Shown in pieces: positions 53,988 to 62,877 of a stretch of DNA of 64,000 nucleotides (position 1 is the stretch's first letter; every line of letters starts with the position of its first letter). Under the pieces are notes generated by a model. That model did not search any database, was not told the DNA's origin, and saw only the letters and a list, made by a program, of their open reading frames with translations. Both the position numbers and the translations under genes were made by a program. Origin of the DNA: CAVVTR01 sp963751245 (GTDB lineage: Bacteria; Acidobacteriota; Thermoanaerobaculia; Thermoanaerobaculales; Thermoanaerobaculaceae); assembly GCA_963751245.1 (NCBI GenBank), contig CAVVTR010000007.1, forward strand, positions 124,001 to 188,000. The letters run 5' to 3'.

Positions 53988-54988
53988 CGGCCGTGGACGC
54001 CTTCGTCGTCCTCCACGGCCACGCGGCTACCGTGGGCGCCACCATGGCCGCCCTCGCCGCGCAGCGCCTCGCTCCCCGGCGGGTGGTGGTGATCGACAAC
54101 GCCTCCACGGACGGCTCCGCGGCCGAGGCCGCCCGCCACGCCGGAAGGCTCGGCCTCGAGGTGGTCACCAACACCGCCAACGTCGGCTTCTCGGCGGCGG
54201 CCAACGAGGCGGTGCGCCGCACCGACGCCCCCTGGATCCTCGCCCTCAACCCCGACTGCCGCCTCGCCCCCGGCTATCTGGAGCGCCTCGTCGCCGCCGG
54301 CGAGCGGCATCCGCGCGCCGGCAGCCTGACGGGGCTGCTCCTGCGCGGGCACGGACCTGAGCTGACTCCCACGGAGGTGGTGGACTCCGCCGGTATGGTG
54401 GTGACCGCCTCCGGGCGCCATCTGGACCGCGGCTCGGGGGCACCGCTGTCGCGGGAGCTTGCCGCACCCGCCTGGGTGTTCGGCGCCTCCGGGGCCGCGG
54501 CGCTGTACCGGCGGGCCGCCCTGGAGGACGTGGCGTACCCTGGGGGCGAGGTGTTCGACGAACGCTTCTTCGCCTACCGGGAGGACGCCGACCTGGCCTG
54601 GCGGCTGCAACGCCGCGGCTGGGGGTGCCTGTACCGCGCCGAGGCCGCGGCCTGGCACGCCCGCGGGCTCAAGCCCGAGGCGCGGCGCCGGGGCACGCCG
54701 GCGGTGAATCGGTACTCGGTGCGCAACCGGTTCCTGCTGCGCTGGTCCAGCGCGGACTGGCGCTGGCGGCTGGCCTGCTTCCCCTGGTGGCTCGCCCGCG
54801 ACGCGATGGTGCTGGCCGCCTGCCTCACCGTCGAGCGCTCCTCCCTGCCCGGCCTCGCGGAGGCCTGGGCGCTGCGCCCCGCGCAGCGGGCCCGGGGCCG
54901 GGACAACCGCTCCCGCGCCACCGTGTCGGGGTGGCGCGTGGCCCGCTGGTTCCTGCCCGGGGGGCGGACCCGGAGGGCGGCGGCGTGA
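53984..54988 (+). CDS. glycosyltransferase family 2 (rhamnosyltransferase-like)
   Basis: 334-aa GT-A fold enzyme of the WbbL/rhamnosyltransferase type. VVVIDNASTDGSAAEAARH near 32 and NTANVGFSAAANEAVRRT near 60 form the nucleotide-sugar site; LNPDCRLAPGYLERL holds the DxD-equivalent; FDERFFAYREDADLAWRLQ carries the likely catalytic base. Cytoplasmic, membrane-associated, building a surface polysaccharide repeat. GTG overlaps the upstream stop by 4 nt. Confidence 0.88.
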   Translation: MTAVDAFVVLHGHAATVGATMAALAAQRLAPRRVVVIDNASTDGSAAEAARHAGRLGLEVVTNTANVGFSAAANEAVRRTDAPWILALNPDCRLAPGYLERLVAAGERHPRAGSLTGLLLRGHGPELTPTEVVDSAGMVVTASGRHLDRGSGAPLSRELAAPAWVFGASGAAALYRRAALEDVAYPGGEVFDERFFAYREDADLAWRLQRRGWGCLYRAEAAAWHARGLKPEARRRGTPAVNRYSVRNRFLLRWSSADWRWRLACFPWWLARDAMVLAACLTVERSSLPGLAEAWALRPAQRARGRDNRSRATVSGWRVARWFLPGGRTRRAAA

Positions 54989-56103
54989 TGCGCCTGGCCC
55001 TCCTCGGGACGCGGGGAATCCCGGCCGCCTACGGCGGCTTCGAGACCTTCGCCGAGGAGCTCTCGGCGAGGCTGGCGGCGCGCGGCCACGAGGTCACGGT
55101 CTACACGCGAGCGCACCTCGCCGTGCCGGGGCTCGAGCGGCACCGGGGGGCCGCGATTCGCGTCCTCCCGGCGCTGCGCACCAAGTCCCTGGAGACGCTC
55201 TCCCACACCTTTCTGTCCGCCCTGGACGCGGGGCGCTCCCGGTTCGACGCCGTGCTGCTGTGCAACGCCGCCAACGCGCCGTTCATCCCGCTCATCCACG
55301 CCCGCGGCCTGCCCGTGGCGCTCAACGTGGACGGCCTGGAGCGCAAGCGGCGCAAGTGGGGGCGGGTGGGGAGGGCCTACTACCGGCTCTGCGAGGGGCT
55401 CGCCGCCCGCTGGGCCGACCGCCTCGTCACCGACGCCGGCGTCATCCGGCGCTACTACCGGCGCGCCTGGCACCGGGAGTCGGTGATGATCCCCTATGGC
55501 GGCGACCTCCCCGCGCCCGCCGGCCGCGGCGCCCTGCGGCGCCTGGGGCTCGAGCCCGGGGGCTACGTGCTGTACGTGTCGCGCTTCGAGCCCGAGAACA
55601 ACCCCGACCGCGTGGTGGCGGCCTACCGGGGGGTGCCCGGCGGCATGCCGCTGGTCCTCGTGGGCGGCGCCCCCTACGCCGCCGAGCTGACGCGCCGGGT
55701 GCGGGCGCTGGCCGCGGACGACCCCCGGGTGCTCCTGGCCGGTCCGGTGTACGGCGAGGGCTACCGGGAGCTGCTGTTCAACGCGGCGGCGTACGTCCAC
55801 GCCACCGAGGTGGGCGGCACCCATCCCGCCCTGGTGGAGGCCATGGGCGCGGGGCGGGTGGTGTTCTCCCTGGACAACCTGCCCAACCGCGAGGTGACCG
55901 GGGACGCGGGGGTCCGCTTCACCTTCGACGCCCCGCCCACCCTCACGGAGGTTCTCGCGGCCTTCGTCGCCGACCGCGCGTCCTTCGCGGCGCGGGGCGC
56001 CGCCGCCCGGGACCGGGTGGCGGCAGCGTACCGGTGGGACGACGTCGCCGGCGCCTACGAGCGTCTGCTGGAGGGGATGTGCTCCGCGAATCCACGAAGC
56101 TGA
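54988..56103 (+). CDS. glycosyltransferase family 4 with DUF1972 N-domain
   Basis: 371-aa GT-B enzyme. The N-terminal LALLGTRGIPAAYGGFETFA defines the DUF1972-type half, and SRFEPENNPDRVVAAYRG and ATEVGGTHPALVEAMGAG define the donor-binding half. Commonly the first or second sugar transferase in O-antigen or exopolysaccharide assembly. ATG overlaps the GT2 stop as TGATG; the next gene starts inside its last 25 nt. Confidence 0.9.
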   Translation: MRLALLGTRGIPAAYGGFETFAEELSARLAARGHEVTVYTRAHLAVPGLERHRGAAIRVLPALRTKSLETLSHTFLSALDAGRSRFDAVLLCNAANAPFIPLIHARGLPVALNVDGLERKRRKWGRVGRAYYRLCEGLAARWADRLVTDAGVIRRYYRRAWHRESVMIPYGGDLPAPAGRGALRRLGLEPGGYVLYVSRFEPENNPDRVVAAYRGVPGGMPLVLVGGAPYAAELTRRVRALAADDPRVLLAGPVYGEGYRELLFNAAAYVHATEVGGTHPALVEAMGAGRVVFSLDNLPNREVTGDAGVRFTFDAPPTLTEVLAAFVADRASFAARGAAARDRVAAAYRWDDVAGAYERLLEGMCSANPRS

Positions 56104-57518
56104 TCGCCTACCGGCGCCTGCTCGTCGACCTCCTCCTCACGGCGGCCAGCTTCCTCATCGCCCATCAGCTGCGCTCCCACGTCCTGCCCTGGCTGCTGCC
56201 GCACAGCTTCCCCGGCGGCCTCTACCCGATGGGGGTGTACCTGCCCCTGTTCGCCGTGGTCCTGGCCGTCTGGGGGGTGCTGCTGGGGCTCCAGCAGGCC
56301 GCCGCCCCCGCCGAGCTCGCCACCCTGCGGCGGGAGGTGCTGGTGGCGATCCGGATCCCCGTGGCCGGCGCCCTGGCCATCGCGGCGGCGGGCTACCTGC
56401 TGCGCTTCGATTTCGTCTCGCGCCCCTTCCTGCTCCTCTTCGCGACCATCGACGCCTTCGCCCTGGCGGGGGCCCGGGTGGCGGAGCGACGCACGGCCTG
56501 GGGCGCAAGGCTCATGGAGATCCCCGAGCGGGTGGTGCTGGTGGTGGGCTGCAACGAGCACGCGGTGGCGCTGGCGAGGCTGCTGGCGTCGCACCGCGCC
56601 TGGGGGTTCACCCTCAAGGGCCTGGTGGACCCGGGAGGGGCGGGGTGCGCCGGAGGGGAGGTGGCCGGCCTGCCGGTGGTGGCGACGGTGAACGAAGTTC
56701 CCGAGCTGCTCACCCGGGAGGTGGTGGACGAGGTCGTCATCGCCGTGCCCACGCGCCAGCTGGGCGAGCTGGAGGGGCTCCTCCTCGCCTGCCAGGAGCT
56801 CGGCGTGCGGGTGCGCGTGGCCCTGCAGCCGTTCCCTCACCTGACTCCTCGGGTGGAAGTGGAGGTCCTCGACGGAGTTCCGCTGCTCACCTTCGCCACC
56901 ATGCCCACCGCCCCCCTCGCTCTCTTCGTCAAGCGGGTGCTCGACGTCCTGGCCGCCCTGGCGATGCTGGCCCTGAGCGCCGTGCTGTGGCCGCTGATCG
57001 CCCTCGCCGTCCGGCTGTCGTCCCCGGGACCGATCTTCTTCCGGCAGGTGCGCTGCGGCCGCGGCGGGAGGCTCTTCACCCTCCTCAAGTTCCGCACCAT
57101 GGTGGCGGACGCCGAGCGCCGCCGCCCCGACGTGGCCCACCTCAACGTCATCCCCGACGGCCCCGCCTTCAAGGCGCCGGACGACCCGCGGATCACCGCC
57201 GTGGGGCGCTGGCTGCGGCGCTGGTCGCTGGACGAGCTGCCCCAGCTCCTCAACGTGCTCCGCGGAGACATGGCCGTGGTCGGTCCCCGCCCCGCCATCC
57301 CCCGGGAGGTGGCCCAGTACGCGCCGTGGCAGCGGCGCAGGCTGGCCATGAAGCCGGGCCTCACCTGCCTGTGGCAGGTCTCCGGCCGCTCCGACCTCGA
57401 CTTCGCCACCTGGATGGAGCTGGACCTGGCCTACATCGACCACTGGTCGTTGTGGCTCGACCTGAAGATCCTCGTCCTCACCCTCCCCGCGGTGCTCGGC
57501 GGCCGCGGGGCGGCGTGA
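56079..57518 (+). CDS. polyprenyl glycosylphosphotransferase
   Basis: 479-aa WbaP/CpsE-type initiating enzyme that places the first sugar-phosphate on undecaprenyl phosphate. N-terminal helices (about 10-125), a CoA-binding-3-like domain (VVLVVGCNEHAVALARLLA), one long helix, then the bacterial sugar transferase domain: LLKFRTMVADAE, RRWSLDELPQLLNVLRGDM, VGPRPAIP and GLTCLWQVSGRSD. GTG after GGAGGGGAT. Last gene of the polysaccharide operon; its 3' end overlaps a convergent membrane-protein gene by 41 bp. Confidence 0.92.
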   Translation: MLRESTKLIAYRRLLVDLLLTAASFLIAHQLRSHVLPWLLPHSFPGGLYPMGVYLPLFAVVLAVWGVLLGLQQAAAPAELATLRREVLVAIRIPVAGALAIAAAGYLLRFDFVSRPFLLLFATIDAFALAGARVAERRTAWGARLMEIPERVVLVVGCNEHAVALARLLASHRAWGFTLKGLVDPGGAGCAGGEVAGLPVVATVNEVPELLTREVVDEVVIAVPTRQLGELEGLLLACQELGVRVRVALQPFPHLTPRVEVEVLDGVPLLTFATMPTAPLALFVKRVLDVLAALAMLALSAVLWPLIALAVRLSSPGPIFFRQVRCGRGGRLFTLLKFRTMVADAERRRPDVAHLNVIPDGPAFKAPDDPRITAVGRWLRRWSLDELPQLLNVLRGDMAVVGPRPAIPREVAQYAPWQRRRLAMKPGLTCLWQVSGRSDLDFATWMELDLAYIDHWSLWLDLKILVLTLPAVLGGRGAA

Positions 57519-58398
57519 GCGGCACCCGCACCGCGGAAGCGGGGACGTTGGAGGTCGTCCGCTCGCGCCCCCACAGGAGCGCCTGCGCACCACCCTGCCG
57601 GGGCGAGCCGACGACCAGAGCTGCCAGCGCCACCGCCGCCGCGAAGACCGCGACCACCACCACGGTCCCCAGCGCCGGAGCCTCCCGCAGGGAAAGGGGG
57701 TGCCTCGGCAGCCAGAAGAAGGCCCCGGCGAACGCCGCCAGCACCGCGGCGAGCACCGTCGCGTAGGCCCGCAGCGGGGGCGAGAACCCGACCGCCGTCG
57801 CCACCGTCACCCAGGCCAGCGCGGGCACCGCGATGTGCAGGGCGGCGGCGGCCACGCGCCGGCGGCGGAGGGGGCCTCCCGGCGCCGACCAGAGCGTCGA
57901 GCACAGCCGGATCACGACCAGCTGTAGCGCCAGCGCCCCGACGATCAGGGCGAGCAGGACGGTGATCTGCGTGGGCACGCCCCAGAACCGGGCGAGCCCC
58001 GCCGCGGGCCCGTCCTCCGCGCCGAGAGCCGGCGCCCAGGCGAGGCCGAGCACGGCGGCCGCCGCCGAGGCGTGGAGCAGGGCGAGCTCGCCGGCCCACC
58101 GTCCACCGCCAGGCGCCAGGGACGGGAGCAGGAGCGCCAGGAGCGCCGCCGCGGCGAGGGGGGGCAGCCAGTAGCCGGCCAGGGCGCCCCGGCTGATGGC
58201 GAAGGCGATCCCGGGCTCGTTGACCAGGGCCCACGGCGGGCCGCCCAGGGGCACGGTGAGGCCGATCCACTGCCCGCCCAGGAGGGCGACACCGGCGCCC
58301 GGCGCCGCGGCGACGGTCCACCACACCAGCGGCCAGAGCGCCAGCGCCAGGCCCCAGGACAGCACCACCACCCGCGGGGTCAGGGGCGTTGCTCGCAC
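57478..58398 (-). CDS. multi-pass membrane protein, function unknown
   Basis: 306-aa protein with about eight predicted transmembrane segments, e.g. VVVLSWGLALALWPLVWWTV, TQITVLLALIVGALALQLVV and LGTVVVVAVFAAAVALAALV, and few polar motifs. No family recognised. The extreme C-terminus is Arg/Pro-rich and overlaps the phosphotransferase gene. GTG start with TATCAT ending 7 nt upstream; that box overlaps the -10 of the divergent gene at 58417. Confidence 0.65.
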   Translation of the reverse strand: MRATPLTPRVVVLSWGLALALWPLVWWTVAAAPGAGVALLGGQWIGLTVPLGGPPWALVNEPGIAFAISRGALAGYWLPPLAAAALLALLLPSLAPGGGRWAGELALLHASAAAAVLGLAWAPALGAEDGPAAGLARFWGVPTQITVLLALIVGALALQLVVIRLCSTLWSAPGGPLRRRRVAAAALHIAVPALAWVTVATAVGFSPPLRAYATVLAAVLAAFAGAFFWLPRHPLSLREAPALGTVVVVAVFAAAVALAALVVGSPRQGGAQALLWGRERTTSNVPASAVRVPLTPPRGRRAPRGG

Positions 58399-58404
58399 AC
58401 CCGC

Positions 58405-58411
58405 TATGATA
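58405..58411. promoter_or_regulatory. symmetric bidirectional -10, TATGATA
   Basis: TATGAT on the plus strand (58405-58410) and TATCAT on the minus strand (58411-58406) overlap by 5 bp. The plus-strand GTG starts 6 nt downstream and the minus-strand GTG 7 nt downstream, with no Shine-Dalgarno on either side. The entire intergenic region is 18 bp. Confidence 0.65.
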
Positions 58412-58416
58412 GCCGG

Positions 58417-60339
58417 GTGCGAAGACTGATCGTGTTGGGCGCCCTCGTGTTGATCGCCGCCGCACCTGCCCGCGGCCAGGCCGTGAGCCAGTGGAAGACG
58501 GCGGGCGGCATTCCGGTGGCGGTGGTGGAGACCCCCGGCGGGGACGTGGAGCACCTCGCCGCGCTGATCCCTCCGGGGGCCCGGCCGCCGGCCACCGTGG
58601 GAGGCTTCCCCGCGGCGTCGGCCCCGGCGTTCGGCGCCCAGGCGGTGACGGCCACCGTACCGGCCATGATGGCGGTGCTGGCGGCGCAGGAGCTGGTCGC
58701 CGGCATGGGCCCCTCGGGCGGGGCCTCGGTGGTGGCTGTCGGACCCGTACCGGCACGGGAGCTGCGGGGCGCCCTGGCGGGCCTCGACCAGGTGACGCTA
58801 CGGCCGCCGGCGCCCGGCGCGTGCGTGGTGGCCGATGGCACGACCGCATTGGTGCGGGGCGGTCCCGAGCGGGTCGAGCTGACCCTGGCGGCGCCCGAGC
58901 CCGCCGATCCGCGGTTCGCGCAGCTGCCCGCCCTCGCCGAGCTCCTCCGGGTCCGGCTGGCGAAGGCTTTCCCCGGCAGCCGCACCGGCGCCGACCTCGC
59001 CAGCGGCTGCAGCCATATCGTCATCACCGTCGCCGCGGGCCGGGACGAGCCGCTTGCCCTCGCCCGGCGCCTGCGAGACACCCTCGCGACCCTCCCGGCG
59101 ACGCCTCCTTCGGTGGAGGAGGTGGCGACCATCCAGGCGCAGCTGCAGCGACGGGCGGTGGCGTGGGCCGCGGACGGAGCCGGGACGGCACGCTCCCTGG
59201 CGGAGCGGCTCGCCCTGGGGGGCAGCGCGGCCGCGGCGCTCGTGCCGCCCACCGTGGACTCCGCTTCGCTGGGCGCCCTGCTGCACGTGGTGGTGGACGG
59301 CCACATGGGCGCGGTGACCGCCGTGGAGCAGGAACGGCGCGACTCGCCCGAGACCGGCCGCACCCTCGACAACGGCGTCACCGCGTCGTGGCGGTGGGTG
59401 CCGGGGGACGTGGCGGTCGTGGGCGTGGCGCTGGGCGGGGTGACGCCGGAGGCCGGGCGGGCGGTGCTGGAGAGCGTGGCCGGCGCGGCGTCCTCGCGGG
59501 GCTGGACCGCGCAGGTGCTCGACCTGGCCGGTGTCCCCGCGGCGGCCGTGGCGGCGCCTCAGGACGACGTTTCCGCCGTGCTGGAGCTCGTCTCCGACTC
59601 GCTGACCGCCGCGCCGGCGGCGCCCGCCCGGGGACTGATGGCACCGGTCGACCACGCCCTGGGCCTGTCGCCGCTGGTCTCCGCCGACGGCGTCTCGGTG
59701 GCCATGTCCCTTCCCATGGGAGCGGACGAGGCCGTGGAGGCCGTGTCCAAGTTCTTCTCCGCGCTGCCGGTCCCCGGGGTGCGCTCCGGCGTGCCCTCCG
59801 CGCCGGCGACGCTGTCCTGGACGCCCGGTCCCCCTCCCACCCGGCTGGCCGCCCTGGTGGAGCTCCCGGTGGGCCTGGACGGGCTCGTCGCCGGCAGCAT
59901 CCTGGCGGCGCGGCTCGGCGCCGACGCCGGCGCCCGTTGCGGGTGGCTGGCCCCCCCGGGCCGGCTCGTCCTCCTTGTCGAAGCCGGCGGGGAGGGCACC
60001 GTGCCCGCCCTCGACGAGGGCCTCGCGAAGCAGTGGAAGAGGCTCACCCGCCCGGCGGCGAAGGACGAGGTCGCGAGCGCGGCCCGCACCCTCACCGACG
60101 CGTTCTACGGCGACCTGCTGCAGTCCACGGCCCGGCGCGCCGCCGCCCCCTTCCTGCCGGTGGTGCCGCCCCCCGCCGGTGCGCTCATGGGCGCCGACGC
60201 CAAGGCCATCGACGCCGTCCTCAAGGGCCTGCCCCCCTGGGACCAGCTGGCCCGCTTCGGCGCGGGTCCGGGCCCGGCGCCGGCAGGGACCGCTCCCGCG
60301 GGTGTGCGACAATCGCCTCCCCGCCCGCCGGGAGCCTGA
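58417..60339 (+). CDS. exported M16-peptidase-like protein, apparently inactive
   Basis: 640-aa protein with a signal peptide (LGALVLIAAAPARGQA). Repeated alpha/beta halves resemble M16 peptidase domains, for example LAELLRVRLAKAFPGSRTGADL and LARRLRDTLATLPATPPSVEEV. The HxxEH zinc motif is not present, so it is probably a non-catalytic member or partner. The start is the GTG 6 nt after TATGAT. tyrS begins 17 nt after its stop. Confidence 0.6.
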   Translation: MRRLIVLGALVLIAAAPARGQAVSQWKTAGGIPVAVVETPGGDVEHLAALIPPGARPPATVGGFPAASAPAFGAQAVTATVPAMMAVLAAQELVAGMGPSGGASVVAVGPVPARELRGALAGLDQVTLRPPAPGACVVADGTTALVRGGPERVELTLAAPEPADPRFAQLPALAELLRVRLAKAFPGSRTGADLASGCSHIVITVAAGRDEPLALARRLRDTLATLPATPPSVEEVATIQAQLQRRAVAWAADGAGTARSLAERLALGGSAAAALVPPTVDSASLGALLHVVVDGHMGAVTAVEQERRDSPETGRTLDNGVTASWRWVPGDVAVVGVALGGVTPEAGRAVLESVAGAASSRGWTAQVLDLAGVPAAAVAAPQDDVSAVLELVSDSLTAAPAAPARGLMAPVDHALGLSPLVSADGVSVAMSLPMGADEAVEAVSKFFSALPVPGVRSGVPSAPATLSWTPGPPPTRLAALVELPVGLDGLVAGSILAARLGADAGARCGWLAPPGRLVLLVEAGGEGTVPALDEGLAKQWKRLTRPAAKDEVASAARTLTDAFYGDLLQSTARRAAAPFLPVVPPPAGALMGADAKAIDAVLKGLPPWDQLARFGAGPGPAPAGTAPAGVRQSPPRPPGA

Positions 60340-60356
60340 GCGCAGGGGGTCGAGGC

Positions 60357-61592
60357 ATGGCATTCGGGAGTCGCGAAGTCCAGGGTCAGATGGATCTGCT
60401 CGTCAAGGGGTGCGTGGACGTGGTGCGCGCCGAGGACCTCGCCAGCCGGCTCGCCGCCGCCGCGAAGGAGGGCCGCCCGCTGGTGGTCAAGGTGGGGTTC
60501 GACCCGTCGGCTCCCGACCTGCACCTGGGCCACACCGTGGTGATCCGCAAGATGCGGCACTTCCAGCAGCTCGGCCACCGGGTCGTGTTCCTCATCGGCG
60601 ACTTCACCGGCATGATCGGTGACCCCACCGGCAAGAAGGCCACGCGCCCGCAGCTCACCCGGGAGCAGATCCAGGCCAACGCGGAGACGTACAAACGGCA
60701 GATCTTCCGCCTGCTGGACCCGGAGACCACCGTGGTGGACTTCAACGCCCGCTGGCTGGGGGCGCTCACCAGCGAGGAGTGGATCCGCCTCGCCGCCAGG
60801 GTGACGCTGGCGCAGATCCTCGAGCGCGACGACTTCCGCAAGCGCCTCGACGCGGGCCAGCCCATCTCCCTCCACGAGCTGCTCTACCCCCTGGCCCAGG
60901 CGTACGACTCGGTGGCCCTGCGTGCCGACGTGGAGCTGGGTGGCACCGACCAGCTCTTCAACCTGCTGGTCGGGCGCGACCTCATGGAGAAGATGGGGCT
61001 GCCCGCGCAGATCGTCATGACCCTCCCGCTCCTCGAGGGGCTCGACGGCGTCGAGAAGATGTCGAAGTCGCTGGGGAACTACATCGCCGTCGAGGACGCC
61101 CCCGAGGAGATGTTCGGCAAGCTCATGTCGGTGTCCGACGCGCTGATGTGGAAGTACTTCACCCTGCTCACCGACCTGTCCACCGGCGAGGTCGACGGCC
61201 TCCGGAGGTCGGTGACCTCGGGGGAGCGGCACCCCATGGAGGCCAAGTTCCTCCTCGCCCGCACGATCACCCGGGACTTCCACGGCGCCGCCGGGGCGGA
61301 GGCTGGGGAGGCCCACTTCCGGACGGTCCACCAGCGTCGGGAGCTTCCGGACGAGGTGCCCGAGCGCGAAGTGGCGGTGCCGGATGAGCCGGTGCCGCTG
61401 GCCCGTCTGGTGGTGGACACGGGCCTCGCGGCCTCCGCCTCCGAGGCCCGGCGCCTCATCGCCCAGGGCGGCGTGAAGGTGGACGGCGAGGCGGTGGGCG
61501 ACCCCCAGGCCCGGCTGACCGTGGAGGCGGGGCGCGAGCTCCTGCTCCAGGTGGGCAAGCGCCGCTTCCTCAAGGTGCGGTTCCGCCCCTGA
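60357..61592 (+). CDS. tyrS: tyrosyl-tRNA synthetase
   Basis: 411-aa class I synthetase of the HLGH/KMSKS type charging tRNA-Tyr. HLGH is at 56-59, the tyrosine-binding helix region GGTDQLFNLLVGRDL near 200, KMSKS at 234-238, and an S4 RNA-binding domain at the C-terminus (ASEARRLIAQGGVKVDG). ATG follows GGGGGTCGAGGC. It may share the transcript of the M16-like gene. Confidence 0.95.
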   Translation: MAFGSREVQGQMDLLVKGCVDVVRAEDLASRLAAAAKEGRPLVVKVGFDPSAPDLHLGHTVVIRKMRHFQQLGHRVVFLIGDFTGMIGDPTGKKATRPQLTREQIQANAETYKRQIFRLLDPETTVVDFNARWLGALTSEEWIRLAARVTLAQILERDDFRKRLDAGQPISLHELLYPLAQAYDSVALRADVELGGTDQLFNLLVGRDLMEKMGLPAQIVMTLPLLEGLDGVEKMSKSLGNYIAVEDAPEEMFGKLMSVSDALMWKYFTLLTDLSTGEVDGLRRSVTSGERHPMEAKFLLARTITRDFHGAAGAEAGEAHFRTVHQRRELPDEVPEREVAVPDEPVPLARLVVDTGLAASASEARRLIAQGGVKVDGEAVGDPQARLTVEAGRELLLQVGKRRFLKVRFRP

Positions 61593-61601
61593 GACGGCCC
61601 C

Positions 61602-62174
61602 TCACGCCTCGCCGACGAGGCTGAGGAGGCAGACGCGCCGGCAGAGCTCGCAGTTGCCCTGCTCCGGACAGGTGGCGACGGTGTCGCGGAACGCCTCCAC
61701 GCAGGCCCGGGCCGCCGGGTGATCGGAGCGCAGGAACCGGATCAGGCGCACGAGGCCGGCGCCGGTTTCCTCGGAGAGCAGGTGCTCCACCTTGCAGGCG
61801 TCGAGCTCCGCCACCTCGCGGCGGACGGCGAGGATGTCGGCCAGGAAAACGCGGAGGACCTCCCGCTTGCCGGACACCCGTGCGACCAGATCGGCGCCGT
61901 CCCGGGTGAGATGCAGCCGCTGCTGCTCGTCGACGCGGACGAGGTCGTGCTCCTGGAGGCTCCGCAGCTGCACCGAGGCCGCGGCGCGGCTCACCCCGAG
62001 ATGGCGGGCGACGTCCGCGGCCCGGGGCGCCCGCCCGCCCTTCCCCGCGGACGCGATGGCGAGCAGGTAGTGCGCCCCGGAGTGGGTGATCTCGTTGGCC
62101 TCGAACGCCCGCCAGGTGGCGTCGGGGGCCGCCGCCGCGGCTCTGCCGCCACCGCCGTCAGCCCTGCCGGCCAT
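61602..62174 (-). CDS. DtxR/MntR-type regulator with Cys-rich tail
   Basis: 190-aa regulator. The winged helix (HSGAHYLLAIA, VARHLGVSRAAASVQLRSL) and dimerisation region (LDACKVEHLL) match DtxR/MntR, and the CxxEH metal motif is kept. However, the RHxxxE positions read Lys-Arg...Arg, so two ancillary ligands are missing. The C-terminus ends in C-x5-C-x2-C-x3-C (TCPEQGNCELCRRVC), suggesting a Fe-S or zinc site. Last gene of the feo operon; its ATG lies inside the preceding gene. Confidence 0.75.
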   Translation of the reverse strand: MAGRADGGGGRAAAAAPDATWRAFEANEITHSGAHYLLAIASAGKGGRAPRAADVARHLGVSRAAASVQLRSLQEHDLVRVDEQQRLHLTRDGADLVARVSGKREVLRVFLADILAVRREVAELDACKVEHLLSEETGAGLVRLIRFLRSDHPAARACVEAFRDTVATCPEQGNCELCRRVCLLSLVGEA

Positions 62175-62877
62175 GGCGCTCCCCCTCGCCCAGCGGGCGC
62201 AGGTAGATGCCCCGCGCGATGTCCTCCTCCACGGCCAGGATGGTGCTGTCCACCTCGATGACCAGGGAGGGGCGGCGCTGCCGCAGAGTGACCACCGCCC
62301 CGGGCAGCACGCCCAGGTCGGTGAGCTGGTCGAGACGGTCCCGGTGGCGCGGCGCCACCAGCACCACGTGACCGCTCTCGCCCGGCGTGAGATCGGCCAG
62401 CCGGCAGATGAGCGGTTCCATGCGGCGCCCCAGAGCGGTGCAGCAGCGCCCCGGCGGGATCGGACGGCCGTGGGGGCAGACCGGCGGATGGCCCAGGAAA
62501 GAGCACACCGCCTCCGTCGCCTCGGGTGTGAGCACGTGCTCGATGGAGCAGGCGTGGCTCTCGGTCACGTCGATGGGCAGGGCGAGAACCTGGAAGAAGA
62601 GCACCTCCGCGAGGCGGTGGCGCCGCACCACCGCGCGTGCCTGCTCGTGGCCGGGGCCGGTGAGCCGGAGCTCGCGGCCCTCCACCTCCACCAAACCGGT
62701 CTCGATGAGCTCCTGGACGACCCCTCCCCAGCCCTCCGAGGGCCCGGCGTGGATGGTCTTGCTGAGCATGCCGACGGTGAGCCGGGAGCCGCGCTCCTGG
62801 GCCGTCCACAGCTCCTCGAGGACCTCCTCACGGGCGGCCCGGGGCGAGCGGCCGCCCAGCAGGGCGAGCTCGCTCAT
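62158..62877 (-). CDS. DtxR-type iron regulator fused to FeoA
   Basis: 239-aa fusion. Residues 1-140: winged-helix and metal-binding/dimerisation domain with RRHRLAEVLFF, ACSIEH and CPHGRPIP, the ligands of DtxR-family regulators. Residues about 160-239: FeoA/SH3-like domain (LTDLGVLPGAVVTLRQRR). It would repress iron uptake when ferrous iron is plentiful and may contact FeoB through its FeoA part. ATG after GGGGAGGAGACC, overlapping the preceding stop (ATGA). Confidence 0.88.
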   Translation of the reverse strand: MSELALLGGRSPRAAREEVLEELWTAQERGSRLTVGMLSKTIHAGPSEGWGGVVQELIETGLVEVEGRELRLTGPGHEQARAVVRRHRLAEVLFFQVLALPIDVTESHACSIEHVLTPEATEAVCSFLGHPPVCPHGRPIPPGRCCTALGRRMEPLICRLADLTPGESGHVVLVAPRHRDRLDQLTDLGVLPGAVVTLRQRRPSLVIEVDSTILAVEEDIARGIYLRPLGEGERHGRQG

